Assembly: GCA_021163465.1 (NCBI GenBank)
Contig: JAGGWU010000010.1
Span: 1 to 17,976 of the forward strand
From: Candidatus Bipolaricaulota bacterium
GTDB taxonomy: Bacteria > Bipolaricaulota > Bipolaricaulia > Bipolaricaulales > Bipolaricaulaceae
Reading direction: 5' to 3'
DNA: 17,976 bases
In this document: positions 1-6,542 of the stretch, in pieces
Position numbering within the stretch: position 1 is the first letter of the stretch
Layout: the number at the start of each line of letters is the position of its first letter
Program-made: the position numbers and the translations under genes
Notes under the pieces: model-generated
Seen by the model: only the letters and a program-made list of their open reading frames with translations
What the model was told of the DNA's origin: nothing
Databases searched by the model: none

Positions 1-193
1 CCTTCCCCTCGAATTCGATGGTGCCGCTGCGAATTGGGACCAGGCCCGAAATGGCTTTGAGCAGGGTGGTCTTCCCCGCCCCGTTGGCCCCAAGAACCCC
101 CACCATCTGGCCCTCATCCACCTGGAGGGAAACCTCCCGCAGGGCCTCCACCGCGCCGTAGCAGACCGAGATCTTCTCCACCCGCAGAAGCAC
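1..193 (-). CDS. livF: LivF, branched-chain amino-acid ABC transporter ATP-binding protein (partial, N-terminus only)
   Basis: This is the second ATPase of a Liv-type importer; it powers uptake through the LivHM permease pair on the cytoplasmic side. Only the first 64 codons are present because the window edge cuts the gene. The fragment reads as a normal LivF start: a short beta-strand, then CYGAVEALREVSL (residues 11-23), then a Walker A motif GANGAGKT at residues 35-42. The start is GTG at 193, which overlaps the livG stop by one base (TAGTG), so the two ATPases are translationally coupled. The signature and Walker B motifs lie outside the window. Assignment to LivF rather than another ABC ATPase rests on the gene order livKHMGF as well as on sequence. 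Confidence 0.93.
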   Translation of the reverse strand, partial: MLLRVEKISVCYGAVEALREVSLQVDEGQMVGVLGANGAGKTTLLKAISGLVPIRSGTIEFEGK

Positions 194-972
194 TACGCCA
201 CCGCCTCCTCCCGCCCCAGATATGCCTCGATCACCCGGGGATCGTTGTAGATCTCCTCCGGGGTCCCCTCGGCGATCTTCTCCCCCATATCCATAACCGT
301 GATCCTCTCGGAGATCCCCATCACCACGTTCATATTGTGCTCCACCAAAAGCACGGTGATACCCATTTCCGGCAATCCCCCGATGAATTCCATGATGTCC
401 TCCTTTTCCTTGTCGTTGAGTCCGGTGGTGGGCTCATCCAAAAGGAGGAGCTTAGGTTCCGTGGCCAGGGCCCGGGCCAGCTCCAACATCTTCCGCAGTC
501 CGAAGGGGAGGTTCTTCGCCAGCTCATTCCGGAACTCCCACAGCCCGGTCCGCTCCAACCAACGCTCCGCTACTTCCTGGATGCGGCGTTCTTCGGCCCG
601 TTGGCGTGGGGTGCGGAAAATGGAGCTCCAAGTGCCGCAACGGCCGCGGCAGTGCTGCCCGCTCATCACGTTCTCGAGGCACGTGAGGTTCGGGAATATC
701 CTGAGGTTCTGGAAGGTACGGGCGATGCCCTTGGCCACCAGGACATGGGGCTTCCTCCCGGTGATATCCTCGCCCAGGAAAATGACCTTCCCCTCTTCCG
801 GGCGATAGATCCCGCTTATGACGTTGAAAAGGGTCGTCTTCCCGGCCCCGTTGGGGCCGATCAGGCTGTGGATGGTCCGCTCCCTGATCAGCATATCAAA
901 CTTGTTTACCGCCACTAACCCCTTGAAGCGCTTGGTTACCCCTTTGACCTCGAGGATGGCAGCGTCGTTCAT
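193..972 (-). CDS. livG: LivG, branched-chain amino-acid ABC transporter ATP-binding protein
   Basis: This is the first ATPase of the importer, 259 residues, the usual LivG length. Visible motifs are Walker A GPNGAGKT (residues 39-46), the Q-loop region ARTFQNLRIFPNLT typical of LivG, a signature stretch LPFGLRKMLELARAL, Walker B LLLLDEPTTGLN and the H-loop LLVEHNM. The C-terminal IAEGTPEEIYNDPRVIEAYLG block is characteristic of LivG. The signature is LPFGLRKM where many LivG proteins have a YGxQRR form, a mild divergence. The frame stays open far upstream of 972, but ATG at 972 is chosen because it overlaps the livM stop as ATGA and starts right before the conserved ATPase fold. It is coupled to livF by a 1-bp overlap. 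Confidence 0.96.
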   Translation of the reverse strand: MNDAAILEVKGVTKRFKGLVAVNKFDMLIRERTIHSLIGPNGAGKTTLFNVISGIYRPEEGKVIFLGEDITGRKPHVLVAKGIARTFQNLRIFPNLTCLENVMSGQHCRGRCGTWSSIFRTPRQRAEERRIQEVAERWLERTGLWEFRNELAKNLPFGLRKMLELARALATEPKLLLLDEPTTGLNDKEKEDIMEFIGGLPEMGITVLLVEHNMNVVMGISERITVMDMGEKIAEGTPEEIYNDPRVIEAYLGREEAVA

Positions 973-1955
973 GCCTTTCCCGCCTCCCTCCCGATGACCG
1001 ACCTGAACGTTGCCCGCCTGCGCGGCCACATCCCGGCGGGCTTGAAGTACATGACGGCCACCAGCGCTATCCCGAAGATCAACATGCGATACCTGGCCAA
1101 CGGGCGGAAGAGCTCCGGGAACAGGCTGACCACCAACGCCCCGAGCAGGGTCCCGGGCACCGAGCCCATTCCCCCCAGCAAAACGATCATGAACACAAGA
1201 CAAGACTCCATGAAGGTAAAGCTTTCGGGGGAAACGACCATCATCTTGGCCGCATAGAGGTTCCCCGCCACCCCCGCGAGCGCGGCCCCTAGCGTGAAGG
1301 CCAAAAGCTTGAACGCCCTTACATCCACCCCCATGCACTCCGCCGCGAGCTCGTCCTCCCGGATGTAGTTCCACGCCCGCCCGATCCGCGAGTTCTGCAG
1401 CCTAAGAAGCGCCCACGCGCAAATGACGACGATGATCCATACCAGGAAATAGAACTCCGTGGGCGTATTTATCACCAAACCGCCGATCCTGGGACGGTCG
1501 ATGCCGAAGATCCCGTTGGGCCCCCCGGTGATTCCACCGGGGTCGTTGTTGAGCGCAAGCCTCACGATCTCCCCCAAGGCAATGGTCACGATGCACAGGT
1601 AATCCCCCCGGAGGTGGATGATGGGGGAGGTCACCAGCCACGCGAACCCCGCCGTGGCCAGGGCGCTTATGGGAATGAGCGCCAGGGTGGGGATATCGAA
1701 CCGGGTGTTGAGGATGGCGGTGGTGTAGGCCCCAAAGGCCCAGAAGGCGGCATGTCCCAGATTGAAGAGGCCCACCTCCCCCAGGATCACGTTCAAGCTC
1801 AACCCGAGGAGGGTATAGAGGCCCAGGTAGAAGGCCACATCTACCCAATATGCGGACGCGAAGAACGGAAACGCCACCATCAATGCCAGTGCGATCCCCA
1901 CCGCTATCCGCCTCGCCCGGGGGTCGTTCCTGAGTCCCGCGATTATTTCCCTCAT
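969..1955 (-). CDS. livM: LivM, branched-chain amino-acid ABC transporter permease
   Basis: This is a membrane permease subunit of 328 residues, with a polar N-terminus followed by about eight to ten hydrophobic segments. The family signature LNVILGEVGLFNLGHAAFWAFGAYT-like region lies near residues 54-78, and GVDVRAFKLLAFTLGAALAG (the coupling helix facing the ATPase) is clear. LivM pairs with LivH to form the channel for the ligand delivered by LivK. The start is ATG at 1955, four bases after the livH stop at 1960, and the gene ends in an ATGA overlap with livG. The C-terminus is basic (PRRRATFRSVIGREAGKA), as is common for cytoplasmic tails. The substrate could be a branched-chain amino acid, an amide or urea; sequence alone does not separate these. 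Confidence 0.95.
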   Translation of the reverse strand: MREIIAGLRNDPRARRIAVGIALALMVAFPFFASAYWVDVAFYLGLYTLLGLSLNVILGEVGLFNLGHAAFWAFGAYTTAILNTRFDIPTLALIPISALATAGFAWLVTSPIIHLRGDYLCIVTIALGEIVRLALNNDPGGITGGPNGIFGIDRPRIGGLVINTPTEFYFLVWIIVVICAWALLRLQNSRIGRAWNYIREDELAAECMGVDVRAFKLLAFTLGAALAGVAGNLYAAKMMVVSPESFTFMESCLVFMIVLLGGMGSVPGTLLGALVVSLFPELFRPLARYRMLIFGIALVAVMYFKPAGMWPRRRATFRSVIGREAGKA

Positions 1956-1959
1956 GGCA

Positions 1960-2871
1960 TCAAACCTTCTCCGCCACCTTCTCGCCCAGGAGGCCGGTGG
2001 GCCTGAAGATCAAAATCAGCATGAGCACGGCAAAGACGATCACATCCTTCCAGGCCGCCGAAACGTATCCCGCGAACATGGCCTCCAGGAGCCCGAGCAG
2101 TATCCCCCCCACCATGGCCCCGGGGATGTTCCCGATCCCGCCCAGGATGGTGGCCACGAACGCTTTGAGCCCGTAGATCCATCCCATGGAGAAGCTGATC
2201 TGGCGGTAGTAGAGCCCCACCATCACCCCGGCGATGGCCCCCAACGCCGGTCCCACGGTGAACACGAAGCGGATCACCTTGCGGAAGTCTATCCCCATCA
2301 GGGCCGCGGTCGCCCGGTCCTGGGCCGTGGCCCGCACCGCCGCCCCGAAGGTGGTCTTTTCGATCAGCCAGTAAAGGAAGCCAAGGAGGATCACGGCGCT
2401 GATGAGGATCACCACCTGCAAGATGCTTATGCGTAGTTCCCCGATCTGGAAGTAGCCGACGGGGACGAACTCCGATCGGTACGCCTGGTAGCGGGGTCCC
2501 CAAACGAGCATGATGAAGTTCTCGATGAATATGGAAACGCCCAGGGCCGAGACCACCGCGGGCAGGCGCCCCGCGGGGTAAATCGGTCGGTACGCCACCC
2601 GCTCCATAAGGAGGCCGGCGATGGCCACAGAGACCCCGGCCACCACCATGGCCACGGCCAACGCCCCCCATAAACCCAGGGCCGCCGTCAGGGCCGCCGA
2701 GGCCCAAACGAGAAAGCTGTAGGCCACATAGGAACCGAGGGCGAAGAGGTCCCCGTGGGCGAAGTTGATGAGCTTCATGATGGCGTAGACCAGGGAATAC
2801 CCCAGGGCGATGAAGGCATAGAAGGAGCCAATGGTGAGCCCATTTAGGAACTGCTGGACGAACGTTACCAT
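1960..2871 (-). CDS. livH: LivH, branched-chain amino-acid ABC transporter permease
   Basis: This is the second permease subunit, 303 residues, the usual length. The N-terminal family block is plain: GLTIGSFYAFIALGYSLVYA followed by IMKLINFAHGDLFALGSYVAY. A coupling-helix region, TAALMGIDFRKVIRFVFTVG, and the GGIGNIPGAMVGGILLGLLE stretch near the C-terminus complete the LivH pattern, with about eight transmembrane segments. The start is ATG at 2871, with a GGAG Shine-Dalgarno element about eight bases upstream. A 58-base gap holding a strong hairpin separates it from livK, so livH and the later genes may be expressed at a lower level than livK. Confidence 0.96.
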   Translation of the reverse strand: MVTFVQQFLNGLTIGSFYAFIALGYSLVYAIMKLINFAHGDLFALGSYVAYSFLVWASAALTAALGLWGALAVAMVVAGVSVAIAGLLMERVAYRPIYPAGRLPAVVSALGVSIFIENFIMLVWGPRYQAYRSEFVPVGYFQIGELRISILQVVILISAVILLGFLYWLIEKTTFGAAVRATAQDRATAALMGIDFRKVIRFVFTVGPALGAIAGVMVGLYYRQISFSMGWIYGLKAFVATILGGIGNIPGAMVGGILLGLLEAMFAGYVSAAWKDVIVFAVLMLILIFRPTGLLGEKVAEKV

Positions 2872-2891
2872 CGTCTGCTCCGGGAGCTAAA

Positions 2892-2921
2892 GGGCCCCGG
2901 GGGATGCACTCCCCGGGGCCC
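2892..2921 (-). terminator. GC-rich hairpin between livK and livH (leaky terminator or mRNA 3-prime stabiliser)
   Basis: An 11-bp perfect stem of GGGCCCCGGGG pairs with its complement across a short loop, with one further possible G-U pair. On the minus strand it is followed by only three U residues (TTTAG), so it is a weak terminator rather than a full stop. Hairpins in this place, between a binding-protein gene and its permease genes, are known in ABC importer operons to protect the upstream message and to reduce downstream expression. That role is inferred here. Confidence 0.6.
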
Positions 2922-2929
2922 ATGGTCCT

Positions 2930-4120
2930 TCACTCCTCTAGGCCCACGAGCTTGCCGTGGATTTCAGGGTTGAAGAGCTCGGTCTCCCCTTTCTCGTTGC
3001 AGATAAGGAGCGAGTAGGGCACGCCGATCCGGTCGCCCTCGGGGGTAAAGGCCAGCTCCCCGGTGATCCCCTCCCCGATTACCTGTCCCGAGTGCAGGAG
3101 ATCAGCAACCGCCTTGGGATCGACCTTGCCCACCTTCTCGATGGCGAAGGCGATGGTGTATACCGCGTCGGCAGCGTAGGTGGCCCAAGGACTATCGTGG
3201 ATCTCCCCGTACTTGGCCTCGTAGGCCTCCACGAACTCCTTGGCCTTTGGATACTTGTCCTTGATGAACGCCGGCAAGGGCTCCTGGGTGATCATCGCCC
3301 CCGCCACCGCGTCCACGCCGGCGATCCGCACCGTCTCGGAGATGGGACAGGCGTTGGAGCCCACGGCCCGGACCACCTTCCAGTCCAGGCCCATGTCCTT
3401 GCCCTGGCGCAGGAGCAGGGCCCACTCGGGGTAGTAGCCGGTGTAGTACCAGATATCGGGATCCGCGTCCCTCAGGGCGGTGAGGGCAGGGGTGTAATCC
3501 CGCTCGCCGGGGACGATAGCGTCGTAATAGACGATCTCCACATCCCCGGCGTCGATGGCCGGCTTCAAGTACTTCAGGGTCTCTTCGGCGACCCCTTTGG
3601 CGTAGGTGGTGTTGTCGTGCATGATGGCGATTCGCTTAGCACCGAACAAGGGCACCACATACTCGGCGAAGAAGCGGGCCTGTGAGTCGTCTCTTCCCGA
3701 GGTGCGGAAGTAATATTTGAGGCCCCTGGCGGTGAGGTTCACCGCGGTACAACCGTAGCTGATCACCAAGACCCCGGCCTCCTCGTAGATGTCCGAAGAG
3801 GGCATACAGATAGAGGAGCCGTAGGTTCCCACCACGAACTTGACCCCGGCCGTTACCAACCTTTGGGCCGCCATCACCCCGCCACGTGGAGTGCCGCTAT
3901 CGTCCTCCACCACCAGCTTAAGCGGCCTTCCCAGGACACCGCCGCGCTGGTTGATGAGGTCCACCACGATCTGCACCGACTTGAGCGCCCAGTCGCCCTC
4001 CACGGCCCACGGGCCGGTTAGGGGGCCCTGAAAGCCGATGAGGATAGGCTCCTCGGCCATGGCCAAAAGCCCGAACACCGCCAACGTTACAACCCCACAC
4101 AGCGCCTTCCAGCCTCGCAT
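2930..4120 (-). CDS. livK: LivK-type branched-chain amino-acid ABC transporter substrate-binding protein
   Basis: This is the periplasmic type I binding protein (Peripla_BP_6/LivJK fold), 396 residues. The first 22 residues form a classical signal peptide, MRGWKALCGVVTLAVFGLLAMA, followed by EEPILIGFQGPLTGPWA at the mature start. There is no cysteine at the cleavage site, so it is not a lipoprotein, which fits a soluble periplasmic protein. Family landmarks are INQRGGVLGRPLKLVVEDD, the GTYGSSICMPSSDIYEEAGV ligand-site region, and ATYAADAVYTIAFAIEKVGK near the C-terminus. ATG at 4120 is chosen over an in-frame start six codons upstream because an AAAGGAGG Shine-Dalgarno element lies directly before it and the signal peptide then begins normally. 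It is the first gene of the liv operon. The exact ligand is not determined by sequence. Confidence 0.94.
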   Translation of the reverse strand: MRGWKALCGVVTLAVFGLLAMAEEPILIGFQGPLTGPWAVEGDWALKSVQIVVDLINQRGGVLGRPLKLVVEDDSGTPRGGVMAAQRLVTAGVKFVVGTYGSSICMPSSDIYEEAGVLVISYGCTAVNLTARGLKYYFRTSGRDDSQARFFAEYVVPLFGAKRIAIMHDNTTYAKGVAEETLKYLKPAIDAGDVEIVYYDAIVPGERDYTPALTALRDADPDIWYYTGYYPEWALLLRQGKDMGLDWKVVRAVGSNACPISETVRIAGVDAVAGAMITQEPLPAFIKDKYPKAKEFVEAYEAKYGEIHDSPWATYAADAVYTIAFAIEKVGKVDPKAVADLLHSGQVIGEGITGELAFTPEGDRIGVPYSLLICNEKGETELFNPEIHGKLVGLEE

Positions 4121-4142
4121 CTCACCCTCCTTTAGCATCTTG

Positions 4143-4180
4143 CTTTAAGACACGGCCGTGTTCAGCTATGACCCTTAAAG
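4143..4180 (-). promoter_or_regulatory. Structured livK leader: 7-bp inverted repeat and a 12-bp palindrome
   Basis: CTTTAAG and CTTAAAG form a 7-bp inverted repeat 24 bases apart. Inside it lies the perfect palindrome ACACGGCCGTGT (4150-4161). The element sits between the predicted livK transcription start (about 4180) and its ribosome binding site, so it could be an operator or a 5-prime mRNA stem. The two symmetry centres do not coincide (4155.5 and 4161.5), so they may be two separate elements. Confidence 0.4.
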
Positions 4181-4186
4181 TACTCT

Positions 4187-4216
4187 ATTTTACCGTCGCG
4201 AATTCTTCGGCGGCAA
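4187..4216 (-). promoter_or_regulatory. Predicted sigma-70-type promoter of the liv operon
   Basis: On the minus strand, TTGCCG (4216-4211) and TAAAAT (4192-4187) are separated by 18 bases. The -10 box matches the consensus at five of six positions and the -35 box starts TTG. The start of transcription would fall near 4180, giving a leader of about 60 bases before livK. It was found by eye, not scored. Confidence 0.45.
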
Positions 4217-4299
4217 ATCGTGATGGAGGTACCGCACCTTTGAAGTTATGCTGTAAGGCGCCGTGCGAAGACAAATCTTCGAGTTGGGGACGGTGTCCA

Positions 4300-4624
4300 G
4301 GGATCTCCCCCGTTCAGGGGGCCGACGGGAACGGCCCCACGGCGGTGATCCGTTCGGCGGCCAAGATGGGTCCATCAAGGCTGGTCCCCCGTGGCCCTGG
4401 AGGGGAGGAGGCTTGTCGCCCTGATCCGGGCCCATTTTCGGCGGGGCGGCTACCACGTCCAGTTCAACGTGGTCTCCGCGGAGGTGTTGCGGGAGGCACA
4501 AAGGCGGCCGGAGGAGCACCGGGGACTCTTGGTGCGGGTAGCCGGCTACACCGACTATTTCTGTGATCTTTCCCGGGACCTCCAAGAGGAGATCATCTCC
4601 CGTACCGAACACGCGGTCCTCTGA
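4300..4624 (+). pseudogene. Glycyl radical enzyme (pyruvate formate-lyase/dehydratase family), decayed C-terminal remnant
   Basis: Two reading frames together carry the C-terminal landmarks of a glycyl radical enzyme. The first (4300-4368) encodes GISPVQGADGNGPTAVIRSAAKM, split here as GISPVQGAD then GNGPTAVIRSAAKM, a block found about 100 residues before the end of these enzymes. The second frame (about 4388-4624) encodes PVALEGRRLVALIRAHF, GGYHVQFNVVSAEVLREAQ and the radical loop RVAGYTDYF, then LQEEIISRTEH and a stop. Between them about ten expected residues are missing and the frame changes near 4380-4390, so a deletion with frameshift is likely. The rest of the enzyme, normally about 800 residues, is absent; sequence before 4300 shows no recognisable homology. 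A GTG at 4391 could in principle start a 77-residue protein resembling the spare-part radical domain GrcA, but no ribosome binding site precedes it. No functional activase is evident next to it. Confidence 0.8.
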
Positions 4625-4695
4625 GATCCCTTTTTCGCCCAGGCCCGCCCCGATGCCCTAAACTCGGGCTTAAGGGTTCTCGGTCGGGGGAAAAC

Positions 4696-5571
4696 GTGGG
4701 GTACCTTTTCGCCGTCGGAGCAGCCGGGCTTTGGGCCACGCTGGGCCTCCTTTACGGGGAGCTCACCGGCGAGTTGGGGATTGGGCCCTTGACCGTGGCC
4801 TTCTTCCGCGCCGCCCTTAGCTTCCTCATCCTCGCTCCGGCGCTGCTTCTTAGGGCACGGGGTTCCCTCAGGCTCCGGGGGCGCGATCTTCCCCTGTTTT
4901 TGGCCTTCGGCCTCTTCGGCATCGCCGGCTTCTATGTGGTCTACGTGTACGCCGTGATGTACGCGGGGATGGCCATCGCCGTGGTCCTCCTTTACACCGC
5001 TCCCTTATGGGTGGTCCTCATCTCCTGGCGGTTCCTGGGGGAGCGGATCCGGAAGGAGACCGCGATAGCGCTGGCCTTGGCCATGGGGGGATGTGCACTG
5101 GTGGCCCAGGTCTACGATCCCGGGCTTGTGCGGCTGAACGGGATGGGGGTGCTCCTCGGCCTTGGGGCAGGGCTCTCGTACGCCCTCTACACCGTCTTCA
5201 CCAAGGCGGCGGTCAGGCGCTATCGACCCTGGACGGTGATGTTCTATTCCCTGGGGTTCGGTGCTCTTTTCCTTTTGCCCCTCCAATCTCCGGAGGAGGT
5301 GGCCGCGGCACTGCAGGGGGAGGCGCTCGTGCGCTTGCTTCTCCTCGCCTTGGGGCCAACCTTGGGCGCGGCCTTCCTCTATGCCTTGGCCCTGCAGAGG
5401 CTCCCGGCGGGCGTGGCCAGCACGGTCGCCACCCTCGAGCCGGTTATGGGGGTTCTTTTGGCAGTGACAGTCCGAGGCGAGCGGATCTCCTTTCCCCAGA
5501 TGATCGGGGCGGGATTGATAATCACGGGAGTGGTCCTCCTTTCGTTGGTCAGGGAGAACACCCCTCCATGA
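4696..5571 (+). CDS. EamA/DMT-superfamily permease
   Basis: This is an inner-membrane transporter of 291 residues with about ten hydrophobic segments, arranged as two EamA repeats. Each repeat ends in the usual pattern: LLYTAPLWVVLISWRFLGERI in the first and STVATLEPVMGVLLAVTVRGERI in the second, followed by a glycine-rich last helix (GAGLIITGVVLLSLV). Proteins of this type export or import small metabolites such as amino acids, but the substrate cannot be read from sequence. The start is GTG at 4696, preceded by a G-rich stretch (TCGGGGG) that is only a fair ribosome binding site. The gene stands alone, after the glycyl radical enzyme relic, and its stop lies two bases from the end of the convergent GNAT-like gene, with no visible terminator between them. 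Confidence 0.9.
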   Translation: MGYLFAVGAAGLWATLGLLYGELTGELGIGPLTVAFFRAALSFLILAPALLLRARGSLRLRGRDLPLFLAFGLFGIAGFYVVYVYAVMYAGMAIAVVLLYTAPLWVVLISWRFLGERIRKETAIALALAMGGCALVAQVYDPGLVRLNGMGVLLGLGAGLSYALYTVFTKAAVRRYRPWTVMFYSLGFGALFLLPLQSPEEVAAALQGEALVRLLLLALGPTLGAAFLYALALQRLPAGVASTVATLEPVMGVLLAVTVRGERISFPQMIGAGLIITGVVLLSLVRENTPP

Positions 5572-5573
5572 GC

Positions 5574-6491
5574 TCAGAGGAAAGGAGGGCCCAGGCGCTT
5601 GACGAGGTAGATCCATCGGCCCGCTTCCCGGGCCCCCGGCTTCCGGAGACCCTCACGCAGGCCCCCCTCTTCTTCCCAGAGGTCGAGGTGGAGCTCCGCC
5701 TTTCCTAATCCCCTGAAGAAGCGGGTGGCGTGGGTGAGCAAGGGCCAGTAGGCCTCCGCCTCCCGCAGGTAGGGCACGTGCATGAATGCCACCGGCTGGT
5801 AGGCGTTCCAGGAGACGCGAACGAGCCCCAGGAGCTCCCCCTTTTCTTCCACCCCGAATACCCGCTCCCAGAACCCCAGGATCCCCACCACCGGGCTCCC
5901 GTAGTTGCGATCCAGGGCGAGGAGGCCCTTTATATCCCGGCGGCGCGTGAACCCACAAGCTAGGAGCCTCTCCCCCCGGAAGCTCATGCTCCGAACGGAA
6001 GGAGGTCGCGAACGCGCATCCGAGGATAGACCCTGCAGGGGGAGGACGAACTGTGTAATGGACCCGATGGCCTCCCAACCGAGCTTTATGGCCAACTTGG
6101 CGATCAGGTGCTCGGCGGGGACCAGGGCCCGCATCAGCGGAAACCCCGCTGCCCTTAGGCCCGTGGCGACCCCCTGTTCCAGGAGCCGTACCAGCCTCAG
6201 CTCCTGCCCTTCCCGCTTGACTACAAGCCCGATGATGTAGGGGACCCGACAGCCTATCTGGCCCACCGCCCCCACGGGCCGTCCGCCCATCCGGAGCACC
6301 CACACCTCCACCGGGACCCCGAGGCGATGGAGGACCCACAGGGGCAACCTCCGTAGCGAGAGGAGGGCCCGGAACAGGGGAGTAATGTTCCCGAGATCCG
6401 CACCCCGCTGAGCGAGCTCCTCCCGAAAGGACTCCTTCCAGATCTCCACCACGGAAGGCAACTCCCCCTTGCGGATTCGCCCGACCTCCAT
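5574..6491 (-). CDS. GNAT-like N-acetyltransferase family protein (tentative)
   Basis: This is a protein of 305 residues, cytoplasmic by its lack of signal peptide or membrane segments. The opening EVGRIRKGELPSVVEIWKESF resembles the first strand and helix of GNAT enzymes. A possible acetyl-CoA-binding section follows: VGAVGQIGCRVPYIIGLVVKR, then a helix LEQGVATGLRAAGFPLMRALV, as in the family motif A region. The C-terminal half has a second set of strands (SWNAYQPVAFMHVPYLREAEAY, and LHLDLWEEE), so it may be a two-domain GNAT. The identity is a fold-level guess and no substrate is suggested. ATG at 6491 is chosen because GGAAGGGG precedes it; ATG at 6503 is possible. The gene is divergent from the radical SAM gene across only 37 bases. 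Confidence 0.55.
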   Translation of the reverse strand: MEVGRIRKGELPSVVEIWKESFREELAQRGADLGNITPLFRALLSLRRLPLWVLHRLGVPVEVWVLRMGGRPVGAVGQIGCRVPYIIGLVVKREGQELRLVRLLEQGVATGLRAAGFPLMRALVPAEHLIAKLAIKLGWEAIGSITQFVLPLQGLSSDARSRPPSVRSMSFRGERLLACGFTRRRDIKGLLALDRNYGSPVVGILGFWERVFGVEEKGELLGLVRVSWNAYQPVAFMHVPYLREAEAYWPLLTHATRFFRGLGKAELHLDLWEEEGGLREGLRKPGAREAGRWIYLVKRLGPPFL

Positions 6492-6514
6492 CACCCCTTC
6501 CATCTTGAGGTTAC

Positions 6515-6542
6515 GATATAGGAACGGGATGCGGAGGTGCAA
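6515..6542 (-). promoter_or_regulatory. Possible promoter of the GNAT-like gene
   Basis: On the minus strand TTGCAC (6542-6537) and TATATC (6520-6515) are 16 bases apart. Transcription would start near 6508, just before the GGAAGGGG ribosome binding site at 6501-6494. The boxes overlap the first codons of the divergent radical SAM gene. The match is moderate and judged by eye. Confidence 0.3.

Noticed and set aside
1952..2923. Minus-strand open frame shifted against livH
   Set aside because: The livH frame shows the permease signature and hydrophobic segments; the shifted frame is Gly/Pro/Arg-rich and has no membrane segments.
4391..4624. An intact 77-residue glycyl radical spare-part protein (GrcA-like)
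   Set aside because: There is no ribosome binding site before GTG 4391, and the adjacent other-frame block at 4300-4368 belongs to the same ancestral enzyme, which favours a pseudogene.
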